From assembly GCF_003419895.1 (NCBI RefSeq), contig NZ_QPMM01000001.1, forward strand, positions 806,001 to 870,000: a stretch of DNA of 64,000 bases, in the 5' to 3' direction. This document shows, piece after piece, positions 24,701-32,776 of this stretch (position 1 is its first letter; the number at the start of each line of letters is the position of its first letter). Under the pieces are notes generated by a model, which was given only the letters and a program-made list of their open reading frames with translations, ran no database searches and was not told where the DNA came from. A program made the position numbers and the translations under genes. Source of the stretch: Chitinophaga silvatica. GTDB taxonomy: Bacteria > Bacteroidota > Bacteroidia > Chitinophagales > Chitinophagaceae.

Positions 24701-25297
24701 GAAGGGGAAGGTGTAGGCCGGTTCAGATACCTGGATGTAAACGGAGATGGTATTATCACCCCTGATGATCGTACTTTCCTGGGAAATCCGAATCCCGATT
24801 TTTCATATGGGATCAATATCGGACTGACCTATAAAGGATTTGATTTTGGTGTCTTCCTTTTTGGAACCTATGGAAATCAGATATGGAATAATGTGAAGTG
24901 GTGGCGCGATTTCTATCCTTCATTTGAGAGTGCAAAAAGCAAAACAGCCTTATACGATTCATGGCGCCCCGATCATAAAAACGCTACTGCGCCTATCCAG
25001 GAAGTGGATGGATCCACCAGCACACAGAATGTTCCTAACTCTTATATGGTCGAAAACGGATCTTATTTAAGAGTTAAGAATATGCAATTGGGTTATACCC
25101 TGCCTGCAAAGTGGCTGACACGTTATCATATCGAACGGTTAAGGGTATACGTACAAACAGCTAATCTGTTTACTATCACCAAATACTCTGGTTTAGATCC
25201 TGAAATTGGTGGTTCTAATATTACTGCTTTTGGGGTAGATGAAGGGGCATACCCAAATCAAAGACAGTTTTTGATTGGTATTAATCTGGGCTTTTAA
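21749..25297 (+). CDS. SusC/RagA family TonB-dependent transducer with STN domain
   Basis: A 1182-aa outer-membrane transporter and signal transducer. A signal peptide (about 1-25, ending TALAQ) is followed by an STN (secretin/TonB short N-terminal) domain at about 48-115 (VLHMIEERFSVAIAYKSNIV) that normally contacts FecR. Then come a carboxypeptidase-regulatory-like domain (VKGIIKDEKGNPIVGVTVRI), a plug (LTGAVAVVDMDNLRKQPSAS to VLKDAGAASIYGSRASNGVI) and the barrel ending in LIGINLGF. The STN domain and the FecR/ECF neighbours show sigma-factor-coupled regulation, unlike the first susC locus. The substrate is unknown; no carbohydrate-active enzyme is adjacent. Confidence 0.94.
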   Translation: MKRGLRVLSLHAMALYFLSQTALAQDALTSTSDWPANPHSDSTMVQPEELALKTVLHMIEERFSVAIAYKSNIVKNKWVLVAVNSCQSPDEALGKALAPFNLHYEKVRERFYMVSEKVNTPLPPDNNVQQQHPVKGIIKDEKGNPIVGVTVRITGTSIGTVTNTDGTYSLSAPGKSTDQLEISFIGYESQHIAIAGRQIINVTLKEGASSLSEIVVTGYTTQKKKDLTGAVAVVDMDNLRKQPSASITEQLQGQASGVTVIGSGQPGEAPQVRIRGVNTFGTNSPLYVVDGVPTTDVSDLNPNDFANMYVLKDAGAASIYGSRASNGVIIITTRKGTGKVKVSYDGYYGRQYPKKGNVWNTLNPKEQAELRWLAYKNSGVDPGTPQYGHGASPVIPDYILPSGAMEGDPAVNPDLYYLNPNFTDQNDYNSFYQIARANKAGTDWYHEIFRPAPITSHNLAVSGGGDKGNYLFSLNYFNQQGTLMNTYLKRYTVRSNTQYNITDHIRVGENIAYSLSENPSVEINSADAAIGHAMREQSIIPVYDIKGNFAGSAGDALGDAFNPVAMQFRTRNNKALNTRLFGNIFGEIDFLKYFTVRSSFGGEVVSGWSHSFTFPQYENKENATSNSYTEGSNNSNSWTWTNTITFHKKFGKDHDLKIIAGTEAFDSRSRAVGGTTKDYFNFDPYFPDLSTGTGVQTNYSNREQEGLFSVLGRIDYAFQDKYLFSATLRRDGSSKFINNPYGTFPAVSAAWRISQEEFMKKINWITDLKIRGGWGIMGNQLNLSVNNGYFLYGGNRNSSYYDLAGVNNGLNAGFAGFQIGNPDAKWESDINANIGIDASLFNGKLEWSVDYYRKDIKDLLYNPELPGLAGTAPQPFVNIARMKNEGFDFSVGWRSNLTKDLLFTASATFTTYKNKISKIADGVDYFDTDGRRFDGSNIIRNAVGQPVSSFFGYKVIGFWNDQSEIDAADKAARNATKNDEAIYQEGEGVGRFRYLDVNGDGIITPDDRTFLGNPNPDFSYGINIGLTYKGFDFGVFLFGTYGNQIWNNVKWWRDFYPSFESAKSKTALYDSWRPDHKNATAPIQEVDGSTSTQNVPNSYMVENGSYLRVKNMQLGYTLPAKWLTRYHIERLRVYVQTANLFTITKYSGLDPEIGGSNITAFGVDEGAYPNQRQFLIGINLGF

Positions 25298-25310
25298 TTT
25301 TTAAAACTGC

Positions 25311-27122
25311 ATGAATATGAAATCTATATATCAATTTTCAGTTGGTGCGTTAATCTTCCTGGTGCTGGGAAGTTGTGGTAAAGGCTTTCTGCAACGTACT
25401 CCTCAATCTTCATTGGAGGAATCAGCACTCACAAATAAAAAAGGTGTAAATACTTTACTGATAGGCGTATACGGAGCGTTGGACGGACAGGATTTTAAAG
25501 ATGGTGATATGTTGAATCTTTCTGGTGGCAGTGGTTACGCGGTATCGCCCGATAACTGGATTTACGGTAGTGTATGTGGAGGGGAAGCACACAAAGGAAG
25601 CGATCCGGGTGATGCTCCGGCAGTTTTGCAAATTGCTACTTTCATGGGTAATGCAACTAATGGTTTCTTTAATGATAAGTGGAGAGTAGATTATGAAGGA
25701 ATAAGGCGCTGTAATTTTGTACTGCATGTTTTGGCTAATGTAACAGATATGACTGATGCTGAAAAGAAGGAATTAGCTGCAGAAGCCAAATTTTTACGCG
25801 GTCATTTTTATTTTGATCTTAAAAAGATGTTTGATAAAGTTCCATGGATTGGAGAAGAAGATGTAAGCTATTCCAAGCTGATTGTTGATCAATATAAAAT
25901 CCCTAATGATAAGGATATCTGGCCATTAATTGAAGCCGATTTCAAATTCGCTGCCGAAAATCTGAATGAAATTCAGGATGTGGTGGGCCGTGCTAATAAC
26001 TGGGCCGCAAAAGCATATCTGGCAAAAGCATATTTGTACCAGAAAAAGTATGCTGATGCAATGCCAATCTTTGAAGATGTTATTGAAAATGGTGTTACTT
26101 CCAAAGGCGAAAGGTATGAGTTAAGACCGAAGTTCCACGATAATTTTGATGCATTTACAGAGAATAACAGTGAAGCGCTGTTTTCGATTCAGTATAGTGC
26201 CAATGATGGTTCTGGCGGTACCGGAAATGCGAATCAGGGGCAAATGCTAAACTACCCGTATAACGGACCTTTTAGCTGTTGCGGATTCTATCAGCCTTCT
26301 CAAGACCTTGTAAACTCTTACAGAACAGATAACAATGGATTACCGTACCTCGATGATTTTAACACGCATCCTGTCAAAAACGATATGGGTGTACCCGATT
26401 CGGTTGATTTTGTACCGGATGCAGGTAATTTAGACCCACGGCTCGACTGGACAGTTGGTCGCCGGGGTATTCCATTTCTCGATTGGGGCAACCATCCCGG
26501 AGCTGCATGGGTACGTAACCAACAATCTGCTGGCCCTTATGCTGCTTTGAAAAATGTATATATGCAGTCGACCCAGGACAAATACTATGATGGTAACGGA
26601 TGGGCCCCGGGAAATGCTATCAATTACGTATTAATCAGGTTCTCGGATGTACTGCTAATGGCTGCCGAATGCCAGGCACAAGTTGGAAGTCTGGATATCG
26701 CAGAAGAGCACGTCAATACCGTGCGTGAACGTGCCGCTAATCCCGATGGCTGGGTTAAAAAATATATCGACCCCGATCATCCGATGGGTGGAGTTACAAA
26801 TGTGCCTGCAGCAAATTACAAAGTATCAGAGTATGCTAATGGTGCTTTTGCAGCACAAGGTAAAAGCTATGCTATAAAAGCTATCCAGTTCGAAAGGAAA
26901 TTGGAATTAGCATTGGAAGGACATCGGTATTTCGACCTGGTAAGATGGGGAATTGCCCAAACAGAGTTGAACAGATATTTTGCTTATGAACAAACAATCA
27001 CTACGGATGTAATAGGAGCCGTCTTTGCTTCAAAGCATGTACGTTTTCCTATTCCTCAAAGACAAATAGATCTGAGCGTGAAAAATGGGCAGCCTACATT
27101 AGTGCAGAATACTGGTTACTAA
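25311..27122 (+). CDS. SusD/RagB family outer-membrane lipoprotein
   Basis: The 603-aa partner of the SusC at 21749, 13 bp downstream of it. Lipobox LVLGSCGKGFLQRTPQSS gives the lipidated Cys near residue 22. The family block AEAKFLRGHFYFDLKKMFDK is present at about residue 160, and the C-terminal RagB block includes RFSDVLLMAAECQAQVGSLD and ERKLELALEGHRYFDLVRWG. It acts on the cell surface to deliver substrate to the SusC barrel. A REP-like repeat cluster follows the stop. Confidence 0.93.
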   Translation: MNMKSIYQFSVGALIFLVLGSCGKGFLQRTPQSSLEESALTNKKGVNTLLIGVYGALDGQDFKDGDMLNLSGGSGYAVSPDNWIYGSVCGGEAHKGSDPGDAPAVLQIATFMGNATNGFFNDKWRVDYEGIRRCNFVLHVLANVTDMTDAEKKELAAEAKFLRGHFYFDLKKMFDKVPWIGEEDVSYSKLIVDQYKIPNDKDIWPLIEADFKFAAENLNEIQDVVGRANNWAAKAYLAKAYLYQKKYADAMPIFEDVIENGVTSKGERYELRPKFHDNFDAFTENNSEALFSIQYSANDGSGGTGNANQGQMLNYPYNGPFSCCGFYQPSQDLVNSYRTDNNGLPYLDDFNTHPVKNDMGVPDSVDFVPDAGNLDPRLDWTVGRRGIPFLDWGNHPGAAWVRNQQSAGPYAALKNVYMQSTQDKYYDGNGWAPGNAINYVLIRFSDVLLMAAECQAQVGSLDIAEEHVNTVRERAANPDGWVKKYIDPDHPMGGVTNVPAANYKVSEYANGAFAAQGKSYAIKAIQFERKLELALEGHRYFDLVRWGIAQTELNRYFAYEQTITTDVIGAVFASKHVRFPIPQRQIDLSVKNGQPTLVQNTGY

Positions 27123-27138
27123 GGAGGTTGATTGCTTT

Positions 27139-27480
27139 TACCATAGATTGGGCTTGCCCCAATGCCCTTATGTTAAGAGGAATAACTTCCGGTTGTATTG
27201 CCTATTTGTGAATGATAAATTTCTTTTACCATAGGTTGGGCAGGGGTAAACCCTGCCCCTACAGGGTTTCAGCGAATTACAGTTTCTATATTGTAGAATT
27301 GTTTCTTTACAGAATTGAAATTAGTAGATTGACATTTAACATGAAATCCTGTAGGGGCGGGGCTTGCCCCCGCCCATCCTACGGTAAAAGAAACCAATCC
27401 TTTAAATTGAATTCAATATTCAATCAACATCCTTCCTCTTAACTTAAGAGCATTGCGCTTACCCCCGCCCATCTTACGGT
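27139..27480. repeat. REP/BIME-like repeat cluster between convergent genes
   Basis: Four related GC-rich palindromic units lie at about 27139-27170, 27220-27270, 27342-27393 and 27458-27480. The two central ones are near-complements of each other over about 51 bp (shared cores TACCATAGG/CCTACGGTA and GGGGC...GCCCC), forming a large inverted pair. A degenerate unit also occurs at 43081-43105. This is the pattern of REP elements mobilised by RAYT transposases in Bacteroidota. Nothing else is seen in the gap 27123-27571. Confidence 0.8.
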
Positions 27481-27571
27481 CAAGGATGTTTTTCCATCAC
27501 GTTAGATCCGATAAGGAATAGTATTAATTCAATATAAATTTTTTAAAAAGCATTGTAATCAGTCATAATGA

Positions 27572-28822
27572 TTAACGATTAAAAGGATATTCATTTACCC
27601 AGTGAAACCCACGTCCAAGCAATACTGTACTATCTCTGTCCTGACGCACAAGATCTACAAACAAGGTATCCTGGTTTAAAGATCCTACTAATTTTAATTG
27701 CTTTTCAGGGCCTTCTTCATAATGGAATTGAATACTATCTTTTTCATTGGTCCATGCGGTCAGGTGATGTTTGACAGTATCAATTTTCAGGTAGTAACCT
27801 GATATTGAATTTCCTGAATCTCTGGCAATAAGGTAGCCCATACTTTCGACATACATTTTCTTCCAACCTTTGAACAGAGTAACATCCGCAGGAAGGTTGC
27901 CGGCACCTTGTAATTTTGTGATTTCATACGACCCTGCCAGCGGAGTGTCTGCTTTTTTACTTAAATTATATTTTATAATACTATAGATATTACCCCCGAG
28001 TAAACCTACAATTATTAGGTATCTGACACTTACGAGTATAATTCTTACTATTTTCTTTTTGGGAGATGGATACCAGTAATTTGCAGGAGCTGCAGTTTTG
28101 TTTTGGAAAAACACTGCTATAAGCCTGTTCAATTCCGGAGCAATCAAAAAACCTCCTACTAACAACAAATGTGAGGAGAAGATTTTGACAGGTATGTCAA
28201 AGCAAAAATTCATTGCCACCACATTGGCCATTACGGCCATTGAGAATAAGGTTCCAAAGAGTGTAGTTCGTCTAAATAATAAGAGAACTCCGCCTATTAC
28301 CTCTGCAATACCGGCAAAGTACATATAGGCGGTAGAGTGGCCCATATAGAGCCATGCCAGGCCCATTGGCGATAAATCCTTGATCTGTTGATCCAGCTGG
28401 TAGTTCATTACTGGTATAAACTGGTTGGCCACTAGTTTGGCTACTCCATATTCCAGCATAACGAAAGCAAGTATAAATCGTAATATGGTTCGGATTACAT
28501 ATTCCTGTTTTTCGTAGTTACGTTTCTTACGTTCTATGAGCCACCAGATAATATTGATCAGTAGAGTAATGATCAGCATGCATCCGATTTGCAGATAGTT
28601 GAAGGTGGTATCTCCGCTTCCCCGCGGCCAGACTTTTATTTCATATTTTGATGAAATCAGTAACTTCCCAAGCCAGGTAACCGGATGATCCCACATATGC
28701 GTCAGAAAGGAATCATTACCTCCCGTTGGTATCATTGATGAAATGGCATACATCAGGAAATAAACACTGAAAAAACGAAAAAGAAGGCGACGGGATAATG
28801 TCCATTGTTCGGTACTTGTCAT
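27572..28822 (-). CDS. DoxX-like integral membrane protein
   Basis: A 416-aa membrane protein with about eight hydrophobic helices, including LFRFFSVYFLMYAISSMI, LQIGCMLIITLLINIIWWL, ILRFILAFVMLEYGVAKLVA, YMYFAGIAEVIGGVLLLF and KIFSSHLLLVGGFLIAPELN. The central GVAKL.. and IAEVIGGVLLLFRRTTLFGT segments resemble DoxX/SURF4-type proteins. A soluble C-terminal domain of about 110 residues (SYEITKLQGAGNLPADVTLF onward, beta-rich) follows the last helix. Role unknown; DoxX-like proteins are linked to thiosulfate oxidation or redox stress in some organisms, which need not apply. It is convergent with susD across the repeat cluster. Confidence 0.65.
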   Translation of the reverse strand: MTSTEQWTLSRRLLFRFFSVYFLMYAISSMIPTGGNDSFLTHMWDHPVTWLGKLLISSKYEIKVWPRGSGDTTFNYLQIGCMLIITLLINIIWWLIERKKRNYEKQEYVIRTILRFILAFVMLEYGVAKLVANQFIPVMNYQLDQQIKDLSPMGLAWLYMGHSTAYMYFAGIAEVIGGVLLLFRRTTLFGTLFSMAVMANVVAMNFCFDIPVKIFSSHLLLVGGFLIAPELNRLIAVFFQNKTAAPANYWYPSPKKKIVRIILVSVRYLIIVGLLGGNIYSIIKYNLSKKADTPLAGSYEITKLQGAGNLPADVTLFKGWKKMYVESMGYLIARDSGNSISGYYLKIDTVKHHLTAWTNEKDSIQFHYEEGPEKQLKLVGSLNQDTLFVDLVRQDRDSTVLLGRGFHWVNEYPFNR

Positions 28823-28948
28823 AGGGTTGTTGATTTTGTGATGTCTGAACTAAAATAAACTAATCTCGTTATATGTAAAATCAGGAAACTTGTTAAATTC
28901 ATTATAAAGTCAGATCGTGATAACTTTAATAAAGACAAAAAGAAAGAT

Positions 28949-30025
28949 ATGTCAAATTTATTTAGTCCTTTGAAATTAGGCGATGTAGAGCTCAGGAACC
29001 GGATAACAGTATCGCCTATGTGCGAATACTCTTCGGAAGATGGATTTGCCAACAACTGGCATCTTGTACATTTAGGAAGTAGGGCAATAGGAGGAGCAGG
29101 GCTGATAATCACAGAAGCAACTGCTGTTTCTCCGGAAGGGCGGATTTCCAAATATGATCTTGGTATCTGGAAGGATGAGCACATTGAAAAGTTGAAAGAA
29201 ATCACCACATTTATCCATGAGCATGGGGCGGTGGCCGGAATTCAACTGGCTCATGCCGGTCGTAAAGCCAGTACGGTAAGGCCATGGGAGGGGAGTCGTG
29301 CTTTGCCGGTTGAAGATGGCGGCTGGCAGGTATATGGGCCAAGTGCCATTCCTTTCAATGAGGTGTATCCGCTTCCCGAAGCACTGACGCTGGAAGGTAT
29401 TAAAAAAGTGATAGCTGATTTCAAGTCTGCCGCCATCAGGGCAGATAAAGCAGGGTTTAAAGTAATCGAGCTCCATGGGGCTCATGGTTATCTGCATCAT
29501 ACTTTCCTATCTCCTTTAAGCAATCAGAGAACCGATAATTATGGAGGATCTTTCGAAAACAGGATACGAATGACCCTGGAAACGGTGGAGGCTATACGGG
29601 AAGTTTGGCCCGTTCCCCGACCTTTAATTGTTCGTATATCCGCGACCGATTGGGCTGAAGGAGGATGGAATATTGAAGAAAGTATTAAACTGGCAGCAAT
29701 ATTAAAAGATAAGGGTGTAGATCTTATCGATTGCTCTTCCGGTGGCCTGGTGGCTCATCAGCAAATTAAGATCGGGCCATTATATCAGACCCATTTTGCA
29801 GAGCAGATAAAGAAGGAAACCGGTATCCGTACCGGTGCAGTTGGACTCATAACTACCGCGGAAGAGGCGGCATCTATTATAGATTCAGGGAGGAGTGATC
29901 TGGTGCTGATGGCAAGAGAACTGCTTCGCGACCCATATTTCCCGCTACATGCTGCGTTTAAGCTGGGTGTAGACGTTTCCTGGCCTATCCAATACGAAAG
30001 GGCTAAACCCAGGAAGAAGTCTTAA
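28949..30025 (+). CDS. namA: Old yellow enzyme family NADPH dehydrogenase (YqjM/NamA-like)
   Basis: An FMN-dependent ene-reductase of 358 aa that reduces activated C=C bonds with NADPH, acting in the cytosol. It matches the thermophilic-like YqjM branch: Cys25 in SPMCEYSS (the flavin-tuning Cys), the HGAHGYLHHTFLSPLSNQRT substrate-site block with paired His, IRISATDWAEGGW, DLIDCSSGGL, and the phosphate-binding TGAVGLI and LVLMARELLRDPYFP near the C-terminus. The length is normal for the family. It stands alone, divergent from the DoxX-like gene, and ends at a strong bidirectional terminator. Confidence 0.93.
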   Translation: MSNLFSPLKLGDVELRNRITVSPMCEYSSEDGFANNWHLVHLGSRAIGGAGLIITEATAVSPEGRISKYDLGIWKDEHIEKLKEITTFIHEHGAVAGIQLAHAGRKASTVRPWEGSRALPVEDGGWQVYGPSAIPFNEVYPLPEALTLEGIKKVIADFKSAAIRADKAGFKVIELHGAHGYLHHTFLSPLSNQRTDNYGGSFENRIRMTLETVEAIREVWPVPRPLIVRISATDWAEGGWNIEESIKLAAILKDKGVDLIDCSSGGLVAHQQIKIGPLYQTHFAEQIKKETGIRTGAVGLITTAEEAASIIDSGRSDLVLMARELLRDPYFPLHAAFKLGVDVSWPIQYERAKPRKKS

Positions 30026-30052
30026 AAACATAGTTGAAATACCTATTCCAAC

Positions 30053-30088
30053 AAAAAGAGGCTGCATCAAAAGATGCAGCCTCTTTTT
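30053..30088. terminator. Bidirectional terminator between convergent genes
   Basis: A perfect 16-bp stem (arms 30053-30068 and 30073-30088, core GAGGCTGCATC) with loop AAAA has runs of A before and T after it, serving both the reductase gene and the convergent desaturase gene. Confidence 0.92.
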
Positions 30089-30108
30089 ATAATATCAGTA
30101 AGAAGTTC

Positions 30109-31029
30109 TTAGTTCAATTCTTCTACCTGCATTTTAGCGGTAGGAACCACCTTCAGATCTTTTAATTTATTGCTATTTTTCACTTTAGCAGGAACAGGGC
30201 GTATTTCCCATACTATACCAAGGAAACCAAGGGTTTTGAGGATGTAATAGGTAATATCGAATTCCCACCAGTAGAACCCTTGACGGGCAGCACTCTGATA
30301 ATAGTGGTGGTTATTATGCCATCCTTCACCGAGGGTTACTAATGCCAGTACTGCACTGTTACGGGATTCGTCGCCAGTATAGTATCTCTTATTTCCGATT
30401 TTATGCATCAGAGAGTTGATGGTAAATGTTCCGTGATAAAGGAATACTGTGCTCGCGAAAAAGCCTATCAATAAGGTAGATAAACCTGCAGTCCAGTCGA
30501 ACCAGCCAGTGCCGTTTACCTTATTTCCGATGAAATAAACTGCTACCATCAGAACAATAGCAGGAATCATATGGTATTTATTCAGCCAAAGCAGTTCTTT
30601 CGCTTTATGGTCTTTAATCAGATCCCAGCGGGTAGGCTTGTATTCTGGCCCCATGATCCAGCCGATATGGGCATACCAGAAACCATATACATTCGCTGAA
30701 TGCGGATCTTCAGGAGTATCACTGTGTTTGTGGTGAATACGGTGATTGGCAGACCACCAGAGAGCCCCTTTTTGCAAACTACTCTGTGCGCCTCCTGCCA
30801 GGATAAACTGGAAGAATCGCGACGTTTTAAATGCACGATGCGAGAAGTATCGATGGTAACCCGCCGTCACAAAAAACATACGGATTACGTATAAAACCCC
30901 ACACAGAATCCAGTCAAATGCTGTTGTGCCGGTAAAAAACGCGAGTAGGGGCACTGCGTGTATGCCCAGAAAATCTACTTGGTGCCACCAATTTGGTGCT
31001 TTTCTGTCTTGCTTGATCGCCTTATTCAT
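30109..31029 (-). CDS. Acyl-CoA desaturase (fatty-acid delta-9 desaturase family)
   Basis: A membrane di-iron enzyme, 306 aa, that introduces a double bond in fatty acyl chains, adjusting membrane fluidity. All three histidine boxes are present: HRYFSH at 59-64, HRIHHKH at 96-102 and WHNNHH at 237-242. Four hydrophobic segments surround them (for example FFTGTTAFDWILCGVLYVI and FASTVFLYHGTFTINSL), and the soluble C-terminus is short and basic. A TATATTTG -7 box sits only 5 bp upstream of the start codon, so the mRNA may be leaderless or nearly so. Confidence 0.93.
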   Translation of the reverse strand: MNKAIKQDRKAPNWWHQVDFLGIHAVPLLAFFTGTTAFDWILCGVLYVIRMFFVTAGYHRYFSHRAFKTSRFFQFILAGGAQSSLQKGALWWSANHRIHHKHSDTPEDPHSANVYGFWYAHIGWIMGPEYKPTRWDLIKDHKAKELLWLNKYHMIPAIVLMVAVYFIGNKVNGTGWFDWTAGLSTLLIGFFASTVFLYHGTFTINSLMHKIGNKRYYTGDESRNSAVLALVTLGEGWHNNHHYYQSAARQGFYWWEFDITYYILKTLGFLGIVWEIRPVPAKVKNSNKLKDLKVVPTAKMQVEELN

Positions 31030-31033
31030 TCCG

Positions 31034-31041
31034 CAAATATA
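31034..31041 (-). promoter_or_regulatory. Possible -7 box for a leaderless desaturase mRNA
   Basis: On the minus strand TATATTTG (complement of 31034-31041) fits TAnnTTTG, and the ATG at 31029 would fall almost at the transcription start. No TTTG is seen at the right distance upstream, so the call is weak. Confidence 0.3.
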
Positions 31042-31212
31042 ATTTCACTCAGTTTGTAATTCTATGATTTAAATCATTTACAAAAATTAAATGATTCTTG
31101 CAAAGGTAAGCGGTTTAGCTGGTTTTTCCCCGTTATGTTAATCGAACTTTTTAAAAGTCGAAGTGTTAGAAGGACATAGATATATACTATTTATAACGTA
31201 AAAGTCTTTATT

Positions 31213-31794
31213 ATGTCAGAATTCATCTCTGCCGTCAAAAATAATGTGAAATATTGGTGGTTGTATCTGCTTAATGGTATCATCTTCGTTATTGCCGGCT
31301 TCATTGTTTTTTCCAACCCGTTTAGTAGTTATGTACTGTTAAGTATTTTCTTTAGCGTTACCTTCTTCGTTACTGGTGTATTTGAGATCATTTTTGCTGT
31401 TAGTAACAGAACTACTCATAAGGGCTGGGGATGGTCGCTTGCTTTTGGGATTATAGACGTAGTATTGGGTTTTATTTTAATGTTATATCCGGCTATCAGT
31501 ATGGCGGTTATCCCGCTTTTCCTGGCTTTCTGGTTTATGTTCAGAGGCATTGGCTTAATCGGTTTTTCTATTCAGCTATCTACCGATAAAATTCCAAACT
31601 GGGGCTGGGTACTCGTAGGAGGTATTTGTTTAATCATTATCTCAATATTTATCCTCGATAATCCTGCTTTGGGTATTGCAGCTATTCTTGCTTTAATGGC
31701 AGCTGCATTCTGGGTAACTGGTGTGTTTAGTATCATCTTCGCTTTCCGTTTAAAAGGCGTAAAGAAGGAAATGAAAAAATTAGGGATTCAGTAA
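31213..31794 (+). CDS. HdeD/DUF308 family membrane protein
   Basis: A 193-aa inner-membrane protein with six hydrophobic helices in the paired pattern of HdeD/DUF308 proteins (LYLLNGIIFVIAGFIVFSNP, FSVTFFVTGVFEIIFAV, WSLAFGIIDVVLGFILMLYP, IPLFLAFWFMFRGIGLIGFS, WGWVLVGGICLIIISIFILD, LALMAAAFWVTGVFSIIFAF). E. coli HdeD contributes to acid resistance at high cell density; the biochemical role in Bacteroidota is unknown. It is monocistronic, with its own terminator at 31819. Confidence 0.9.
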   Translation: MSEFISAVKNNVKYWWLYLLNGIIFVIAGFIVFSNPFSSYVLLSIFFSVTFFVTGVFEIIFAVSNRTTHKGWGWSLAFGIIDVVLGFILMLYPAISMAVIPLFLAFWFMFRGIGLIGFSIQLSTDKIPNWGWVLVGGICLIIISIFILDNPALGIAAILALMAAAFWVTGVFSIIFAFRLKGVKKEMKKLGIQ

Positions 31795-31818
31795 TAATTA
31801 AAAGCAATAAGTATATAG

Positions 31819-31854
31819 AGCGCTTCAATATTTATATTGAGGCGCTTTTTTTTA
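31819..31854 (+). terminator. Intrinsic terminator of the HdeD-like gene
   Basis: AGCGCTTCAATAT (31819-31831) pairs with ATATTGAGGCGCT (31834-31846) with one G-U pair, followed by eight T. Confidence 0.92.
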
Positions 31855-31960
31855 AAGGCAATTGTTAGCAATATGTTATATTCATAACCCAACCTCTCCG
31901 GTGCTTGCAAGAAAGAATTCCATTCGTATATTTAGAATATCCTAATCCGTATTTTAACAC

Positions 31961-32704
31961 ATGAATAGTCGCTTTTTCAGTCTGACCTTTTTGTTGATAG
32001 GGAGTTTATTTAGCCTTAATTCTTATGCTCAAGACCGCGATACTGCACCAACAGTACAAACGGTGTTGCAACAGTATATCGATGCAATAGGGGGGAGTTC
32101 TGCCATCAGTTCCGTTACTGATGTGAGAATTTCAGGGAATGGAAAAGCAGGAAATGAAAAGGTAAATTTGAGCATCAAGATAAAACAACCGGATAAATAT
32201 TTTCAGGAAATTACTACTGCCTCAGGAAATAAACCAATGATGAAAGTTATTGTAATAGGTGACAGTATCAACATTAACATCTTCAAAAATGGGAAGAATG
32301 AACAGGTGAGTCAAATGCAAAGAAACATACTGAAGGCACGGAGCCAGTTTTGTCCGGAATATGGCTATCTGCAACCTGATCACACCGAAAAGCTGGAACT
32401 ATTACCAGAGAAAGAACTGATCAATGGATCCGTCGCAAATGTAATCACCATTGCAACAATGGAAGGTATATTATTTAAAAATTACTATGATGCTAAAACC
32501 GGCCTGAAAGTACAATCTGTACTTGTTTCAGGGCAGGAAGAAGAAACACCTGATGTTGTGACCGTCTATAAAGATTATAGAAAAGTAGGGAATATTCGGC
32601 TCCCGTTCTATTTCGAAAATAGCACAAATGGAAAGGCGGCTTTTGAAGCAGTATTAAAAAAAGTTAGCATAAATTCAGGAGAGTCAGACGAAGAATTTAA
32701 ATAA
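31961..32704 (+). CDS. Secreted LolA-like / outer-membrane lipoprotein-sorting-like protein
   Basis: A 247-aa protein with a clear signal peptide (MNSRFFSLTFLLIGSLFSLN, cleaved near SYAQ). The mature part begins with VQTVLQQYIDAIGGSSAISS, the usual opening of Bacteroidota DUF-type proteins related to LolA/LolB beta-barrel folds, and continues with alternating strands (VNLSIKIKQPDKYFQEITT, DAKTGLKVQSVLVS, YKDYRKVGNIRLPFYFE). Such proteins are periplasmic, and a lipid or lipoprotein-binding role is inferred from the fold family only. It stands between a terminator and the cobalamin genes. Confidence 0.65.
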   Translation: MNSRFFSLTFLLIGSLFSLNSYAQDRDTAPTVQTVLQQYIDAIGGSSAISSVTDVRISGNGKAGNEKVNLSIKIKQPDKYFQEITTASGNKPMMKVIVIGDSININIFKNGKNEQVSQMQRNILKARSQFCPEYGYLQPDHTEKLELLPEKELINGSVANVITIATMEGILFKNYYDAKTGLKVQSVLVSGQEEETPDVVTVYKDYRKVGNIRLPFYFENSTNGKAAFEAVLKKVSINSGESDEEFK

Positions 32705-32776
32705 TCCAATAGTTGGTGAACTTCCTGTCTTTATTGCTGTTTATTATGGCACCGGAAATAATTAATATATTGTGCT

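Noticed and set aside
27212..27442. 76-aa ORF between susD and the DoxX-like gene
   Set aside because: It is made almost entirely of the REP-like palindromes and has no protein-like composition.
28819..29208. 129-aa minus-strand ORF over the old yellow enzyme gene
   Set aside because: It is antisense to a gene with clear family motifs and has no family of its own.
32705..32776. Cobalamin riboswitch upstream of the cobD/cbiB operon
   Set aside because: The 72-bp gap is too short and lacks the B12-box consensus.
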